Shown here: one piece after another, positions 15,117 through 22,398 of the stretch
Layout: each line of letters begins with the position of its first letter
Position numbering within the stretch: the first letter of the stretch is position 1
Assembly (NCBI GenBank): GCA_030603925.1
Contig: JAUVWV010000006.1
Location: forward strand, 1-32,953
Origin: Thauera sp.
GTDB taxonomy: Bacteria > Pseudomonadota > Gammaproteobacteria > Burkholderiales > Rhodocyclaceae
Direction of reading: 5' to 3'
DNA: 32,953 bases
Program-made: the position numbers and the translations under genes
Notes under the pieces: generated by a model
The model's input: only the letters and a program-made list of their open reading frames with translations
Database searches by the model: none
What the model was told of the DNA's origin: nothing

Positions 15117-15818
15117 ATGCAGAACTTTCATCCACGTCACTTCGCCATCGTGCCCGCGGCCGGCAGCGGTACGCGCATGGGCGCCGAGCGCCCCAAGCAG
15201 TACCTGCCGCTGCTCGGCCGTCCGCTGATCCATCACTCGCTGGCGGTGCTGTGTGCCGCGCCGGAGATCGACAAGGTGTTCGTCGTGCTCTCGGTCGGCG
15301 ATGCCGAATGGGCGCGCCACGACTGGTCTGCGCTCGGGCCCAAGCTGGTGCCGCTGTTCTGCGGCGGCGCCACCCGTGCCGACAGCGTGTTGGCCGGGCT
15401 GCGCGCGATCTCCGCCGAGGCGGCGCAATCGGACTGGGTGCTGGTGCACGACGCCGCACGCCCCTGCCTGGCCGCCTGGCACATCGACAAACTGATCCGC
15501 GAACTCGCGCATGACGAGGCTGGCGGTCTGCTCGCCGTGCCGGTGGCCGATACGCTGAAGCAGGCCGATGCGCAACGCCGTGTGCAGCGCACCGTACCGC
15601 GCGACAGCCTGTGGCAGGCGCAGACGCCGCAGATGTTCCGCTACGTGATGCTGCGCCGCGCGCTGGAGAGCGCGCACGGCGTCACCGACGAGGCCAGCGC
15701 GATCGAAGCCGCCGGCCTGCATCCGCGCCTCATCGAAGGCGATGCCACCAACCTCAAGGTGACCTTTCCGCTCGATCTGCACCTCGCGGAATGGATCCTG
15801 CAGAACCGCGACCAGTAA
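15117..15818 (+). CDS. ispD: IspD, 2-C-methyl-D-erythritol 4-phosphate cytidylyltransferase
   Basis: The protein is 233 residues, against 236 in E. coli. The nucleotide-binding signature [20 protein letters not shown] spans residues 12-31, VLVHDAARP is the metal and CTP block near residue 105, and [12 protein letters not shown] and [14 protein letters not shown] close the fold. It couples CTP to MEP in the third step of the non-mevalonate isoprenoid pathway, in the cytoplasm. The ATG at 15117 is chosen because family homology starts there; the ORF-track start at 14622 runs through intergenic repeat sequence. ispF follows after 14 bases, so the two are an operon. A -10 box eight bases before the ATG suggests a leaderless mRNA. 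Confidence 0.96.
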   Translation: MQNFHPRHFAIVPAAGSGTRMGAERPKQYLPLLGRPLIHHSLAVLCAAPEIDKVFVVLSVGDAEWARHDWSALGPKLVPLFCGGATRADSVLAGLRAISAEAAQSDWVLVHDAARPCLAAWHIDKLIRELAHDEAGGLLAVPVADTLKQADAQRRVQRTVPRDSLWQAQTPQMFRYVMLRRALESAHGVTDEASAIEAAGLHPRLIEGDATNLKVTFPLDLHLAEWILQNRDQ

Positions 15819-15832
15819 CAGGACGACCAACT

Positions 15833-16321
15833 ATGTATGTTCCGTTCCGCATCGGCCAGGGTTTCGACGTGCATGCCCTGGTGGCCGGCCGGCCGTTGAT
15901 CATCGGCGGCGTCCATATCCCCTTCGAGCGGGGCCTGCTCGGCCACTCCGACGCCGACGTGCTGTTGCATGCGCTCACCGACGCCTTGCTGGGCGGCGCC
16001 GGAATGGGCGACATCGGCCGCCTGTTCCCGGACACCGATCCTGCGCATGCCGGGGCGGACAGCCGGGTGCTGCTGCGCGAGGCCTGGCGGCAGGTGAGTG
16101 GTGCCGGCTGGCAGGTGGTCAATGTGGATGCCACGGTGATCTGCCGCGCGCCGAAGATCCTCCCCCATGTTCCGGCCATGGTGGCCAACATCGCGGCCGA
16201 TCTGGGTGCGCCGCCTGAGGCCATCAACATCAAGGGCAAGACCACCGAAAAACTCGGCTTCACCGGCCGCGGCGAGGGGATCGCCGCACAGGTGGTCGTG
16301 CTGCTCGCACGCAGCGTCTGA
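15833..16321 (+). CDS. ispF: IspF, 2-C-methyl-D-erythritol 2,4-cyclodiphosphate synthase
   Basis: The protein is 162 residues, a typical IspF length. GQGFDVHAL holds the zinc-binding Asp and His, [22 protein letters not shown] supplies the third ligand and the nucleotide site, and [20 protein letters not shown] is the CMP/diphosphate block near the C terminus. It is a cytoplasmic homotrimer that cyclises CDP-ME 2-phosphate with loss of CMP, two steps after IspD; the kinase IspE is not in this window. The start at 15833 has AGGACG about seven bases upstream and is the family start; the ORF-track start at 15611 lies inside ispD. The stop is followed by a 93-base gap before a lipoprotein gene. 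Confidence 0.97.
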   Translation: MYVPFRIGQGFDVHALVAGRPLIIGGVHIPFERGLLGHSDADVLLHALTDALLGGAGMGDIGRLFPDTDPAHAGADSRVLLREAWRQVSGAGWQVVNVDATVICRAPKILPHVPAMVANIAADLGAPPEAINIKGKTTEKLGFTGRGEGIAAQVVVLLARSV

Positions 16322-16414
16322 GCAGGCCGGCCGCCGAGTGCGCGGCGGCGGTTTGGCGTGGCGGCCGAAAACCGCGAGAATGGGCGCCCTCCGATCCATG
16401 TTCCGGGGTTACCG

Positions 16415-17305
16415 ATGCCCGCTTGTTTCAGCAGTGCCTTTCGCCTGAGCCTGGCCGCCGCAGTGGCCGGGCTGCTTTCCGCGTGCAGCGTCGAGGCGCC
16501 CGTGCCGCCGTTGCCCACCGCCGCCCAACCCGGCGTGCTGCTGGTCGGCAGCGAGCCGGGCGGTGCGCAGATCCGCATCGACGGTGAGCCGCGCGGCAGC
16601 ACGCCGGAGGCGCCTGGGGAGACGCTCTCGCTTGCGCTGGGGCCAGGTCGCTACCTGGTGGAAGCCCACAAGCCGGTGGACGAATTCGGCGAACTGGTGG
16701 CGCGCCACGAGGGCCTCGAGGTCGGCAGCACGCCCTTGCCGGCGCTGCTGCTGAAACTCGAATACCGCCTCACCGAGGCCGGCCGGGCACGCCGTGCGGA
16801 GGAGCAGGAGAACCTGCTGGCGCGCGACCAGGCCGCCATCGCGCGCTTCGAAGCGGCCGGCGAGGGCACGGTCATCGATACGGCCACCGGTCTGATGTGG
16901 ATGCGCTGCACCCTGGGTCAGCAGTGGACGGGCAGCCAGTGCACGGGCGAGCCGCAACGCCACAACTGGCCGCAGGCGATGGAACTGCAGGGCGCGGTCG
17001 ACTATGGCGGCTACAGCGACTGGCGTCTGCCCAGCAAGGACGAACTGCTGACCATCACCTGGTGCAGCAGCGGGCGGCGCTTTGCCACCGATGCCGATGG
17101 CGCGGGCGGCGCCTGCGCGGGTGATTTCCGCACCCCGGCGATCCTGCTCGAAGTGTTTCCCGACACCCCCGCCGGGCGCTTCTGGAGTTCCACCCCGGGG
17201 CACATGAACTTCGTCGCCTGGGGGGTGGCCTTCACCACTGCCGTGACCGGCACCGGCAACCGGGCGGACAAGGAGCACGTGCGCATGGTGCGCGAGGTGC
17301 GCTGA
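16415..17305 (+). CDS. lipoprotein with PEGA and DUF1566 (Lcl-type) domains
   Basis: The protein is 296 residues. A short signal peptide ends in LLSAC, a lipobox with Cys24, so the mature protein is probably lipid-anchored. Residues about 40-85 (GSEPGGAQIRIDGEPRGSTP... LGPGRYLVEAHK) form a PEGA domain. A charged helical linker (RARRAEEQENLLARDQAAIARF) leads to a C-terminal DUF1566 domain marked by ATGLMWMRCTLGQQW, YGGYSDWRLPSKDELLTI and FWSSTPG. DUF1566 is found in cell-surface and fimbrial-type proteins; no enzymatic role is established. The start at 16415 is chosen because it alone puts a signal peptide at the N terminus; the GTG at 16358 would bury it. GAGAAT at 16376-16381 is a possible -10 box. 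Confidence 0.82.
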   Translation: MPACFSSAFRLSLAAAVAGLLSACSVEAPVPPLPTAAQPGVLLVGSEPGGAQIRIDGEPRGSTPEAPGETLSLALGPGRYLVEAHKPVDEFGELVARHEGLEVGSTPLPALLLKLEYRLTEAGRARRAEEQENLLARDQAAIARFEAAGEGTVIDTATGLMWMRCTLGQQWTGSQCTGEPQRHNWPQAMELQGAVDYGGYSDWRLPSKDELLTITWCSSGRRFATDADGAGGACAGDFRTPAILLEVFPDTPAGRFWSSTPGHMNFVAWGVAFTTAVTGTGNRADKEHVRMVREVR

Positions 17306-17340
17306 GCAAGCCGGTTGCGGCGCGTGGTGGTGCACGAAAA

Positions 17341-17361
17341 GCGGGGCGCATAGCGCCCCGC
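17341..17361 (-). terminator. rho-independent terminator of the host-attachment-family gene
   Basis: On the minus strand GCGGGGCGC-TAT-GCGCCCCGC, a perfect nine-base stem, is followed directly by TTTTCGTG. It lies 65 bases after the stop of the minus-strand gene. No U-tract follows on the plus strand. Confidence 0.72.
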
Positions 17362-17426
17362 GGCTCTTCGGGGCGGCCTGGCGGCCGTCCCATCGTCTCC
17401 TGAAGGGAGACGCTCGAAGAAAAGGG

Positions 17427-17867
17427 TCAGAGATAGATGCAGCCGGCCAGGCGCTGCGCCAGTTCGGGTTCGGGTGTCTTGGTGTAGTCCTTTTCGAAGC
17501 GGTCGGAGACCAGTTGGGCCGTCGGTCCGTCCATGACCGAATTGAGCATGCCCATGAAGGCCGGTGGCGCGACCAGGATGGCCCGCCGGAAGGCGTTCTT
17601 GGCGCGTCCCAGGTAGAGCTCCTGGGCGATTTCCTGTGCAAATACCTTGGCTTCGTGTTGTTTCGGCAGAGTCTGCGGCTGCTTCGATCCGCTGCCCGAT
17701 CCGTTGACCGCCATGCTGCCCGGACGGTCGGTGACGAGGTCGGCGTTCTTCTGCCTGCTTTCCGGGTGGATCAGTTCCTTGACCAGCTTCATGCCCTTGT
17801 TTGGGCCGAGGTTTTCGTACAGCCTGCACAAGCTGGCGTTGGCAACCAGAATCCAGGTAATGGCCAT
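17427..17867 (-). CDS. host attachment protein family member
   Basis: The protein is 146 residues. The opening ITWILVANASLCRLYEN, the acidic-basic middle EAKVFAQEIAQELYLGRAKNAFRRAILVAPPAFMGML and the ending RFEKDYTKTPEPELAQRL match the family named host attachment protein, which is related to the archaeo-eukaryotic release-factor fold. The name comes from plant-associated bacteria and does not show that this protein mediates attachment. It has no signal peptide and should be cytoplasmic. The ATG at 17867 follows a strong GGAGGA, so the ORF-track start 21 codons upstream is unlikely. It stands alone, with a terminator downstream and a 252-base gap upstream; no repressor or partner gene is nearby. 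Confidence 0.82.
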   Translation of the reverse strand: MAITWILVANASLCRLYENLGPNKGMKLVKELIHPESRQKNADLVTDRPGSMAVNGSGSGSKQPQTLPKQHEAKVFAQEIAQELYLGRAKNAFRRAILVAPPAFMGMLNSVMDGPTAQLVSDRFEKDYTKTPEPELAQRLAGCIYL

Positions 17868-18119
17868 GAGACATCCTCCGCGAATGGCTGTGCCGCACCG
17901 GGCGGCGAGGGTGTGCCCGCAGTGGGCCATACAAGCTTAGACAGCCCGCTTTGGGCCTGCCAAGCGTGGCATGTTTCACGTTATGGAACAGGTTTTCAGG
18001 GAGAGCCGGCGCCGGGCGGAAACCCGCAGTCCTGCTCGATTGCATTCGCCCGAATGAAACCGGGTGAATGCGATCCGGGTCGCCTCTCCGGCGGCACGGC
18101 CGGGTGCGGATTGCGGCCT
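17868..18119. other. 252-base intergenic stretch
   Basis: It probably holds the promoter of the host-attachment-family gene. TTGGCA with TAAGCT 18 bases later on the minus strand is the best, weak candidate. I see no convincing small ORF, RNA gene or repeat here. Confidence 0.3.
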
Positions 18120-18884
18120 TCAGCCTGACTGCCCCCGCTGCGCCGGGTCCATGCGGTAATAGGCCGCCAGCTGGGCGTACACCGCCGGGAAGCAATCCTG
18201 CAGGCCGTGCGGATCGAGGAAGAAGGTTTCCGAGGCGACGGCGAAGAATTCGCCCGGATGCTCGGCACCGTAGGGGTCAAGCACGGTCTCCTCGCCGTTG
18301 TCTACCTGCTCGCAGAAACGCTCGTAAGCGTCGCTGAAGGCCTCTGCCCAGGCCTTGCGCGACATGCCGGCGTGCAGCGGCGGGAAGCCGTCCACGCCGC
18401 CGTTCTCCATGTCCAGCTTGTGGGCGAACTCGTGGATCACCACGTTCACGCCCTCCGGTGCCTCATCCTCGTCGAACCAGGACAGCAGCACCGGCCCGCC
18501 TTCCCAGGCCTCGCCGAGCACCTCGTCGTCGTACTCGTGCACCACACCGTCCTCGTCCATCTCGCGGCGCGGAATGACGAAGTCGCCCGGATACACCACC
18601 ACGCCCACCCAGCCGCGGTAGGCCTGCAGGCCGATGTTGAGCACCGGCAGGCAGGCCTGCAGGGCGATGCCGAGCATCACCTCGTCGGTCACCTGGAAGC
18701 CGCGCGCCCCGTGAAACTGCTTGTCCACCAGAAAGTCGAGCGCCATCGCGCGCAGTCGCAGCCGATCGGCCGGCGGGAGAAAGTCGAGGAAGGGCAGGCG
18801 GCGCTCCACCGCGCGCCAGGTCGCCTCGGGTACCGTCGGATGCGGCCGCGTACGGCCGAACCAGCCGCGCAGCCAGCCCAGCAT
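18120..18884 (-). CDS. mtfA: MtfA-type (M90 family) zinc metallopeptidase
   Basis: The protein is 254 residues, near the 265 of E. coli MtfA. The zinc motif HEFAHKLD (HExxH) lies at about residue 150 in NVVIHEFAHKLDMENG, and EFFAVASETFF supplies the downstream glutamate ligand. The N-terminal half contains FQVTDEVMLGIALQACLPVLNIG and YRGWVGVVVYPGDF, typical of the family. In E. coli, MtfA binds and inactivates the glucose repressor Mlc; no such repressor is in view here, so the target is unknown. The ATG at 18884 overlaps the TGA of the EamA gene (TGATG), so the two are translationally coupled. The 1288-residue ORF-track reading is this gene plus unrelated upstream frame. Confidence 0.88.
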   Translation of the reverse strand: MLGWLRGWFGRTRPHPTVPEATWRAVERRLPFLDFLPPADRLRLRAMALDFLVDKQFHGARGFQVTDEVMLGIALQACLPVLNIGLQAYRGWVGVVVYPGDFVIPRREMDEDGVVHEYDDEVLGEAWEGGPVLLSWFDEDEAPEGVNVVIHEFAHKLDMENGGVDGFPPLHAGMSRKAWAEAFSDAYERFCEQVDNGEETVLDPYGAEHPGEFFAVASETFFLDPHGLQDCFPAVYAQLAAYYRMDPAQRGQSG

Positions 18885-19777
18885 CAGGCCTTCCCCTTGC
18901 GCGTGGTAAGGAAAATGCCGGCGAACACCAGCCCGATACCGGCAAAGTGGTACCACTGCGGCCGCTCGTCGAGGAAGATCGCCGCGAGGAGGGTGCCGAA
19001 CACCGGCATCAGATGGATGAACAGCGAGCCACGGCTGGGGCCTACCGCGGCCACCCCGGCGTTGTAGAACACATAGCCGAGAAAGCCCGGAAAGATCCCG
19101 GTGTACAGGATGCCGAGCAGCGACCCGGCGTGCAGGTCGATGCTGCGCCCGCTGCCGAGCTCCCAGGCATAGAAGGGCGCGAGCGCCGCCAGGCCGACCA
19201 CGGTGAAGGCGAACAGCATCACCATCGGGTCGAGTCCCTGCGGGCGCCACTGCAGGCCTACCGTGTAGAGGCCCCAGACCAGCACCGCACCCAGCATCCA
19301 CAGGTCGCCGGTGTTCAGGCTGAAGGCGAGCAGGGTGTCCAGGTCGCCGCGCCCGACGATGGTGGTCACCCCGGCGAGCGACACCACCACGCCCAGCGCC
19401 TCCAGCGCGCTCAGCCGCTTGCCCAGCAGCACGAAGGCCAGCGCGATGGTGGCGATCGGGATGAAGGAGTTCAGCAGGGTGGCGTTGGTCGCGGTGGTGT
19501 ATTGCAGCGCGATGTAGGCGAAGGTGTTGTAGCAGCCGACGCCGAGCAGCCCGAGCACAACCATCGGCCGCCAGTGCCGGCGCAGGGTCGGCCACTGGCT
19601 GCGCAGGAGGGGCAGGGCGAAGGGCAGCACCAGCGCCAGCGCGATCGCCCAGCGCCAGACCGCCAGCGAGATCGGCGGCACCGCCTCGCGCAGCCCGCGC
19701 CCGATGACCATGTTGCCGGACCAGAACAGCGCAGTGAGGGTGAGCAGCAGATAGGGGTTGGCAGAAAGACGCTTCAT
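18884..19777 (-). CDS. EamA-family (DMT superfamily) transporter
   Basis: The protein is 297 residues with about ten hydrophobic segments arranged as two EamA repeats. Family blocks are LFWSGNMVIGRGLRE with AVWRWAIALALVLPFALP in the first half, ALQYTTATNATLLNSFIPIATI, and GFLGYVFYNAGVAAVGPSRGSLFIHLMPVFGTLLAAIFLDE in the second. Such proteins are inner-membrane exporters of metabolites; the substrate cannot be read from the sequence. The ATG at 19777 (MKRLSANPYLLLTL) is preferred to the GTG at 19819, which adds a 14-residue polar extension; neither has an obvious ribosome binding site. Its stop overlaps the mtfA start. Confidence 0.85.
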   Translation of the reverse strand: MKRLSANPYLLLTLTALFWSGNMVIGRGLREAVPPISLAVWRWAIALALVLPFALPLLRSQWPTLRRHWRPMVVLGLLGVGCYNTFAYIALQYTTATNATLLNSFIPIATIALAFVLLGKRLSALEALGVVVSLAGVTTIVGRGDLDTLLAFSLNTGDLWMLGAVLVWGLYTVGLQWRPQGLDPMVMLFAFTVVGLAALAPFYAWELGSGRSIDLHAGSLLGILYTGIFPGFLGYVFYNAGVAAVGPSRGSLFIHLMPVFGTLLAAIFLDERPQWYHFAGIGLVFAGIFLTTRKGKA

Positions 19778-19909
19778 TGCGTGGGATGTCGTTATTTTTC
19801 GAGCCGCCGATGATGGCACAGCACATCGCCTTTTTGGGCCTCCGGCAGAACACGCCCCTCGGCTCAGCCCGCCCAGTCCGCGATTGCGCAGTACGCTTCA
19901 CCGCAGGCC

Positions 19910-20024
19910 GCATCGCGGCCAAGGCCGCTCCCACCGGGGGCCGTAGGAGCGGGCTTGCCCGCGATGCAGCCTTGCAGGCGCCGACCGCCGCATCGCGGCC
20001 GAGGCCGCTCCCGCCTGCGGGAGC
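19910..20024. repeat. REP array upstream of relA (three units)
   Basis: Three 25-base units lie at 19910-19934 (inverted), 19943-19967 (direct) and 19990-20014 (inverted). The direct unit has the stem GCGGGC-TT-GCCCGC; the inverted ones read as GCGGCC-TT-GGCCGC or GCGGCC-TC-GGCCGC. Arms GTAGGAG or GTGGGAG and CGATGC are shared. After the third unit, GCTCCCGC-CT-GCGGGAGC (20007-20024) is an extra perfect palindrome. This fills much of the 295-base gap between the EamA gene and relA. Confidence 0.85.
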
Positions 20025-20054
20025 ATGTCGGCGCGCATCATGACGGGCGGCCGA

Positions 20055-20065
20055 TATGGGATAAT
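20055..20065 (+). promoter_or_regulatory. extended -10 promoter of relA, probable leaderless start
   Basis: TATGGGATAAT is a full TRTGn plus GATAAT element (5 of 6 in the hexamer) and ends seven bases before the relA ATG, which places the transcription start at the start codon. No Shine-Dalgarno sequence is present in CCGCGCC. Confidence 0.55.
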
Positions 20066-20072
20066 CCGCGCC

Positions 20073-22274
20073 ATGGTTTCCGTGACCCATGCCCTCCCCA
20101 AGAACGACGCGCCGCCGCCCGTCGAGCTGCTCGCAGCCGGGCTGTGCGCCGACGAGCGCGCGCTGATCGAGCAGGCCGTGGAACTGGCCACCGAGCTCTA
20201 CGAGGATCACCTGCTCGGCACCGGCGAGGCGGTCTGGCCGCATGCCCTGGGAATGTCGCTGATCTGCGCCGCGCTGCGGCTGGATGCGGAAACCCGCATC
20301 GCCGCGCTGCTGTTCGCCGCCTGCGACTACCTGCAGGATGGCGAGGAGAAGATCGCCGCGCGGTTCGGTCGGCCGGTTGCGCACCTGGTCGATGGGCTGC
20401 GCAAGCTCAACGGCCTGCGCCTGATCACCCGCATGACCGCCACCGCCTCGGCGCCGGAAATCCGCACGCAGGCCGAAGTGTTGCGCAAGATGCTGCTTGC
20501 CATGGTGGAGGACATCCGCGTGGTGTTGCTGCGCCTGGCCTCGCGTACCCAGACGCTGCGCTACTTCACCGACCATCCGGTGGACGCGCGCGTGGACGTG
20601 GCGCGCGAGAGCCTCGACATCTATGCGCCACTGGCCAACCGCCTCGGCGTGTGGCAACTGAAGTGGGAACTGGAGGATCTCTCCTTCCGCTTCATCGAGC
20701 CCGACACCTACAAGCGCATCGCGAAGATGCTCGACGAACGCCGGGTGGAGCGCGAGAACTTCATCCAGGAGGCCATCGAGCGTCTCGGCCGGGAGATCGC
20801 CGCGGTCGGCATCAAGGCCGAGATCAACGGCCGTCCCAAGCACATCTACAGCATCTACAACAAGATGCGCAAGAAGGACCTCGCCTTCTCGCAGGTCTAC
20901 GACATCCGCGCGCTGCGCGTGCTGGTGGATGAGGTGCGCGACTGCTACACGGTGCTCGGCATCGTGCATCAGATCTGGCAGCCGATCAGCAAGGAATACG
21001 ACGACTACATCACCAAGCCCAAGGGCAACAACTACCAGTCGCTGCATACCGCGGTGCTGGCCGGCGACGGGCGCGCGCTGGAGGTGCAGATCCGCACCTA
21101 CGAGATGCACCGCCATGCCGAACTCGGCGTGGCCGCCCACTGGCGCTACAAGGAAGGCAGCGGCCACGGCGGCGACTACGACGAGAAGATCGCCCTGCTG
21201 CGGAGCCTGCTGTCCTGGCGTGACGAGGTGGCCGACTCGGCCGACTGGGTGGAGCGCTTCAAGCGCGCCTCGCTGGACGACACCCTCTATGTGCTGACCC
21301 CGCAGGGCAGGGTGGTGGACCTGCCGCGCGGCGCCACGCCGGTGGATTTCGCCTACCGCGTGCATACCGACCTGGGCCACCGCTGCCGCGGCGCCAAGGT
21401 GGACGGCCACCTGGTGCCGCTCAGCACCGCGCTGGAGAACGGCCAGACGGTGGAGATCACCGCCGCCAAGGAGGGCGGCCCCTCGCGCGACTGGCTGGAC
21501 CCGCGCCAGGGCTATGTCGCCACCAGCCGCGCGCGCAACAAGATCAAGCAGTACTTCAGCCAGCAGGAAGAAGAGGAACTGCTCTCGCGCGGGCGCAGCT
21601 TCGTGACCCGCGAGATGCAGCGCGACGGCCATGCGCAGGCCAACATCGAAGAGCTCGCCGGCAAGCTCGGCTTCAAGAACGCCGATGCGCTGTACGTCGC
21701 CGCCGGACGCGGCGAGGTCGGCCCGCGTGCGGTGCAGGTCGCGCTGCGCGAGGCCGATGCCGGCACCGAAGCCCCCGCCGAACCGGAAATCGTCGTCGGA
21801 CGCAGCCGCGCCGGCGACACCAGCGACAAGGTGCTGATCGTCGGCGTGGGCAAGCTGCTGACCTCGCTGTCGCGCTGCTGCCGCCCGGCGCCACCGGACG
21901 CCATCGAAGGCTTCGTCACGCGCGGGCGCGGCATCTCCATCCATCGCGTGGACTGCGAGGATTTCCAGCAACTCGCCAGGCGTCATCCGGAACGGGTGAT
22001 CGAGGCCGACTGGGGCGACCAGGCCTACAACAACCGCCAGGCCGTGTTCCCGGTGGATATCGCCGTGCAGGCCGCAGACCGCCAGGGCCTGCTGCGCGAC
22101 ATCTCGGAAGTGCTGTCGCGCGAGAAGCTCAACGTGATCGCGGTGAACACCCTGACCAAGAAGGGCACCGCCTTCATGCGCTTCACCATGGAAGTCGGCG
22201 GCGTTACCCAGCTGCAGCGCGCGATCACGCTGATCCGCGAGGTCCCGGGGGTGATTGACGCGCAGCGTCGGTAG
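20073..22274 (+). CDS. relA: RelA, monofunctional (p)ppGpp synthetase
   Basis: The protein is 733 residues, against 744 in E. coli RelA. The N-terminal hydrolase domain lacks the catalytic His-Asp pair (LLFAACDYLQDG where SpoT has LLHDVIEDT), so it should not degrade (p)ppGpp. The synthetase domain carries INGRPKHIYSIYNKM and KEYDDYITKPKGNNYQSLHT; EYDD (308-311) is the EXDD form of monofunctional RelA rather than the RXKD of bifunctional enzymes. TGS (DDTLYVLTPQGRVVDLPRG), a zinc-finger-like region with SRCCRP, and a C-terminal ACT domain follow, so it should be ribosome-regulated. The start at 20073 sits seven bases after a -10 box. REP units flank it on both sides, and the TAG stop is part of the first downstream unit. 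Confidence 0.94.
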   Translation: MVSVTHALPKNDAPPPVELLAAGLCADERALIEQAVELATELYEDHLLGTGEAVWPHALGMSLICAALRLDAETRIAALLFAACDYLQDGEEKIAARFGRPVAHLVDGLRKLNGLRLITRMTATASAPEIRTQAEVLRKMLLAMVEDIRVVLLRLASRTQTLRYFTDHPVDARVDVARESLDIYAPLANRLGVWQLKWELEDLSFRFIEPDTYKRIAKMLDERRVERENFIQEAIERLGREIAAVGIKAEINGRPKHIYSIYNKMRKKDLAFSQVYDIRALRVLVDEVRDCYTVLGIVHQIWQPISKEYDDYITKPKGNNYQSLHTAVLAGDGRALEVQIRTYEMHRHAELGVAAHWRYKEGSGHGGDYDEKIALLRSLLSWRDEVADSADWVERFKRASLDDTLYVLTPQGRVVDLPRGATPVDFAYRVHTDLGHRCRGAKVDGHLVPLSTALENGQTVEITAAKEGGPSRDWLDPRQGYVATSRARNKIKQYFSQQEEEELLSRGRSFVTREMQRDGHAQANIEELAGKLGFKNADALYVAAGRGEVGPRAVQVALREADAGTEAPAEPEIVVGRSRAGDTSDKVLIVGVGKLLTSLSRCCRPAPPDAIEGFVTRGRGISIHRVDCEDFQQLARRHPERVIEADWGDQAYNNRQAVFPVDIAVQAADRQGLLRDISEVLSREKLNVIAVNTLTKKGTAFMRFTMEVGGVTQLQRAITLIREVPGVIDAQRR

Positions 22275-22383
22275 GCGCGGGCTTGCCCGCGATCACGGCG
22301 TCCGCTTTCCGTAGGCCGCATCGCGGCCAAGGCCGCTCCTACACACGGTCCGCGCCGGGTAGGAGCGGGCTTGCCCGCGATGC
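22271..22383. repeat. REP array between relA and ppk1 (three units)
   Basis: Units lie at 22271-22294 (direct, variant arm GTAGGCG), 22318-22342 (inverted) and 22359-22383 (direct). The last is identical to the unit at 19943-19967. The array fills nearly the whole 124-base gap between two convergent genes and probably serves as their shared transcription boundary. The relA TAG stop (22272-22274) lies inside the first unit. Confidence 0.87.
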
Positions 22384-22398
22384 TGCGTTGCGGCGGGC

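Noticed and set aside
17394-17412. CGTCTCC-TGAAG-GGAGACG hairpin as a second terminator
   Set aside because: It has a seven-base stem with no U-tract on either strand. The hairpin at 17341-17361 is a much better candidate.
17427-17867. Prophage or plant-attachment island suggested by the host attachment family name
   Set aside because: The name is historical. No integrase, phage structural gene or composition shift surrounds it.
17965-17990. TGGCATG...ACGTT as a sigma54 promoter
   Set aside because: The second element lacks the required GC dinucleotide at proper spacing and no gene starts downstream on that strand.
18120-21986. 1288-residue minus-strand ORF
   Set aside because: Only the last 254 residues (MtfA) are real. 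The rest is antisense to relA and out of frame with the EamA gene.
19910-22383. Possible CRISPR arrays at the repeated 25-base units
   Set aside because: Units alternate in orientation, spacers are short and unequal, and the units are self-complementary hairpins, all of which mark REP sequences.
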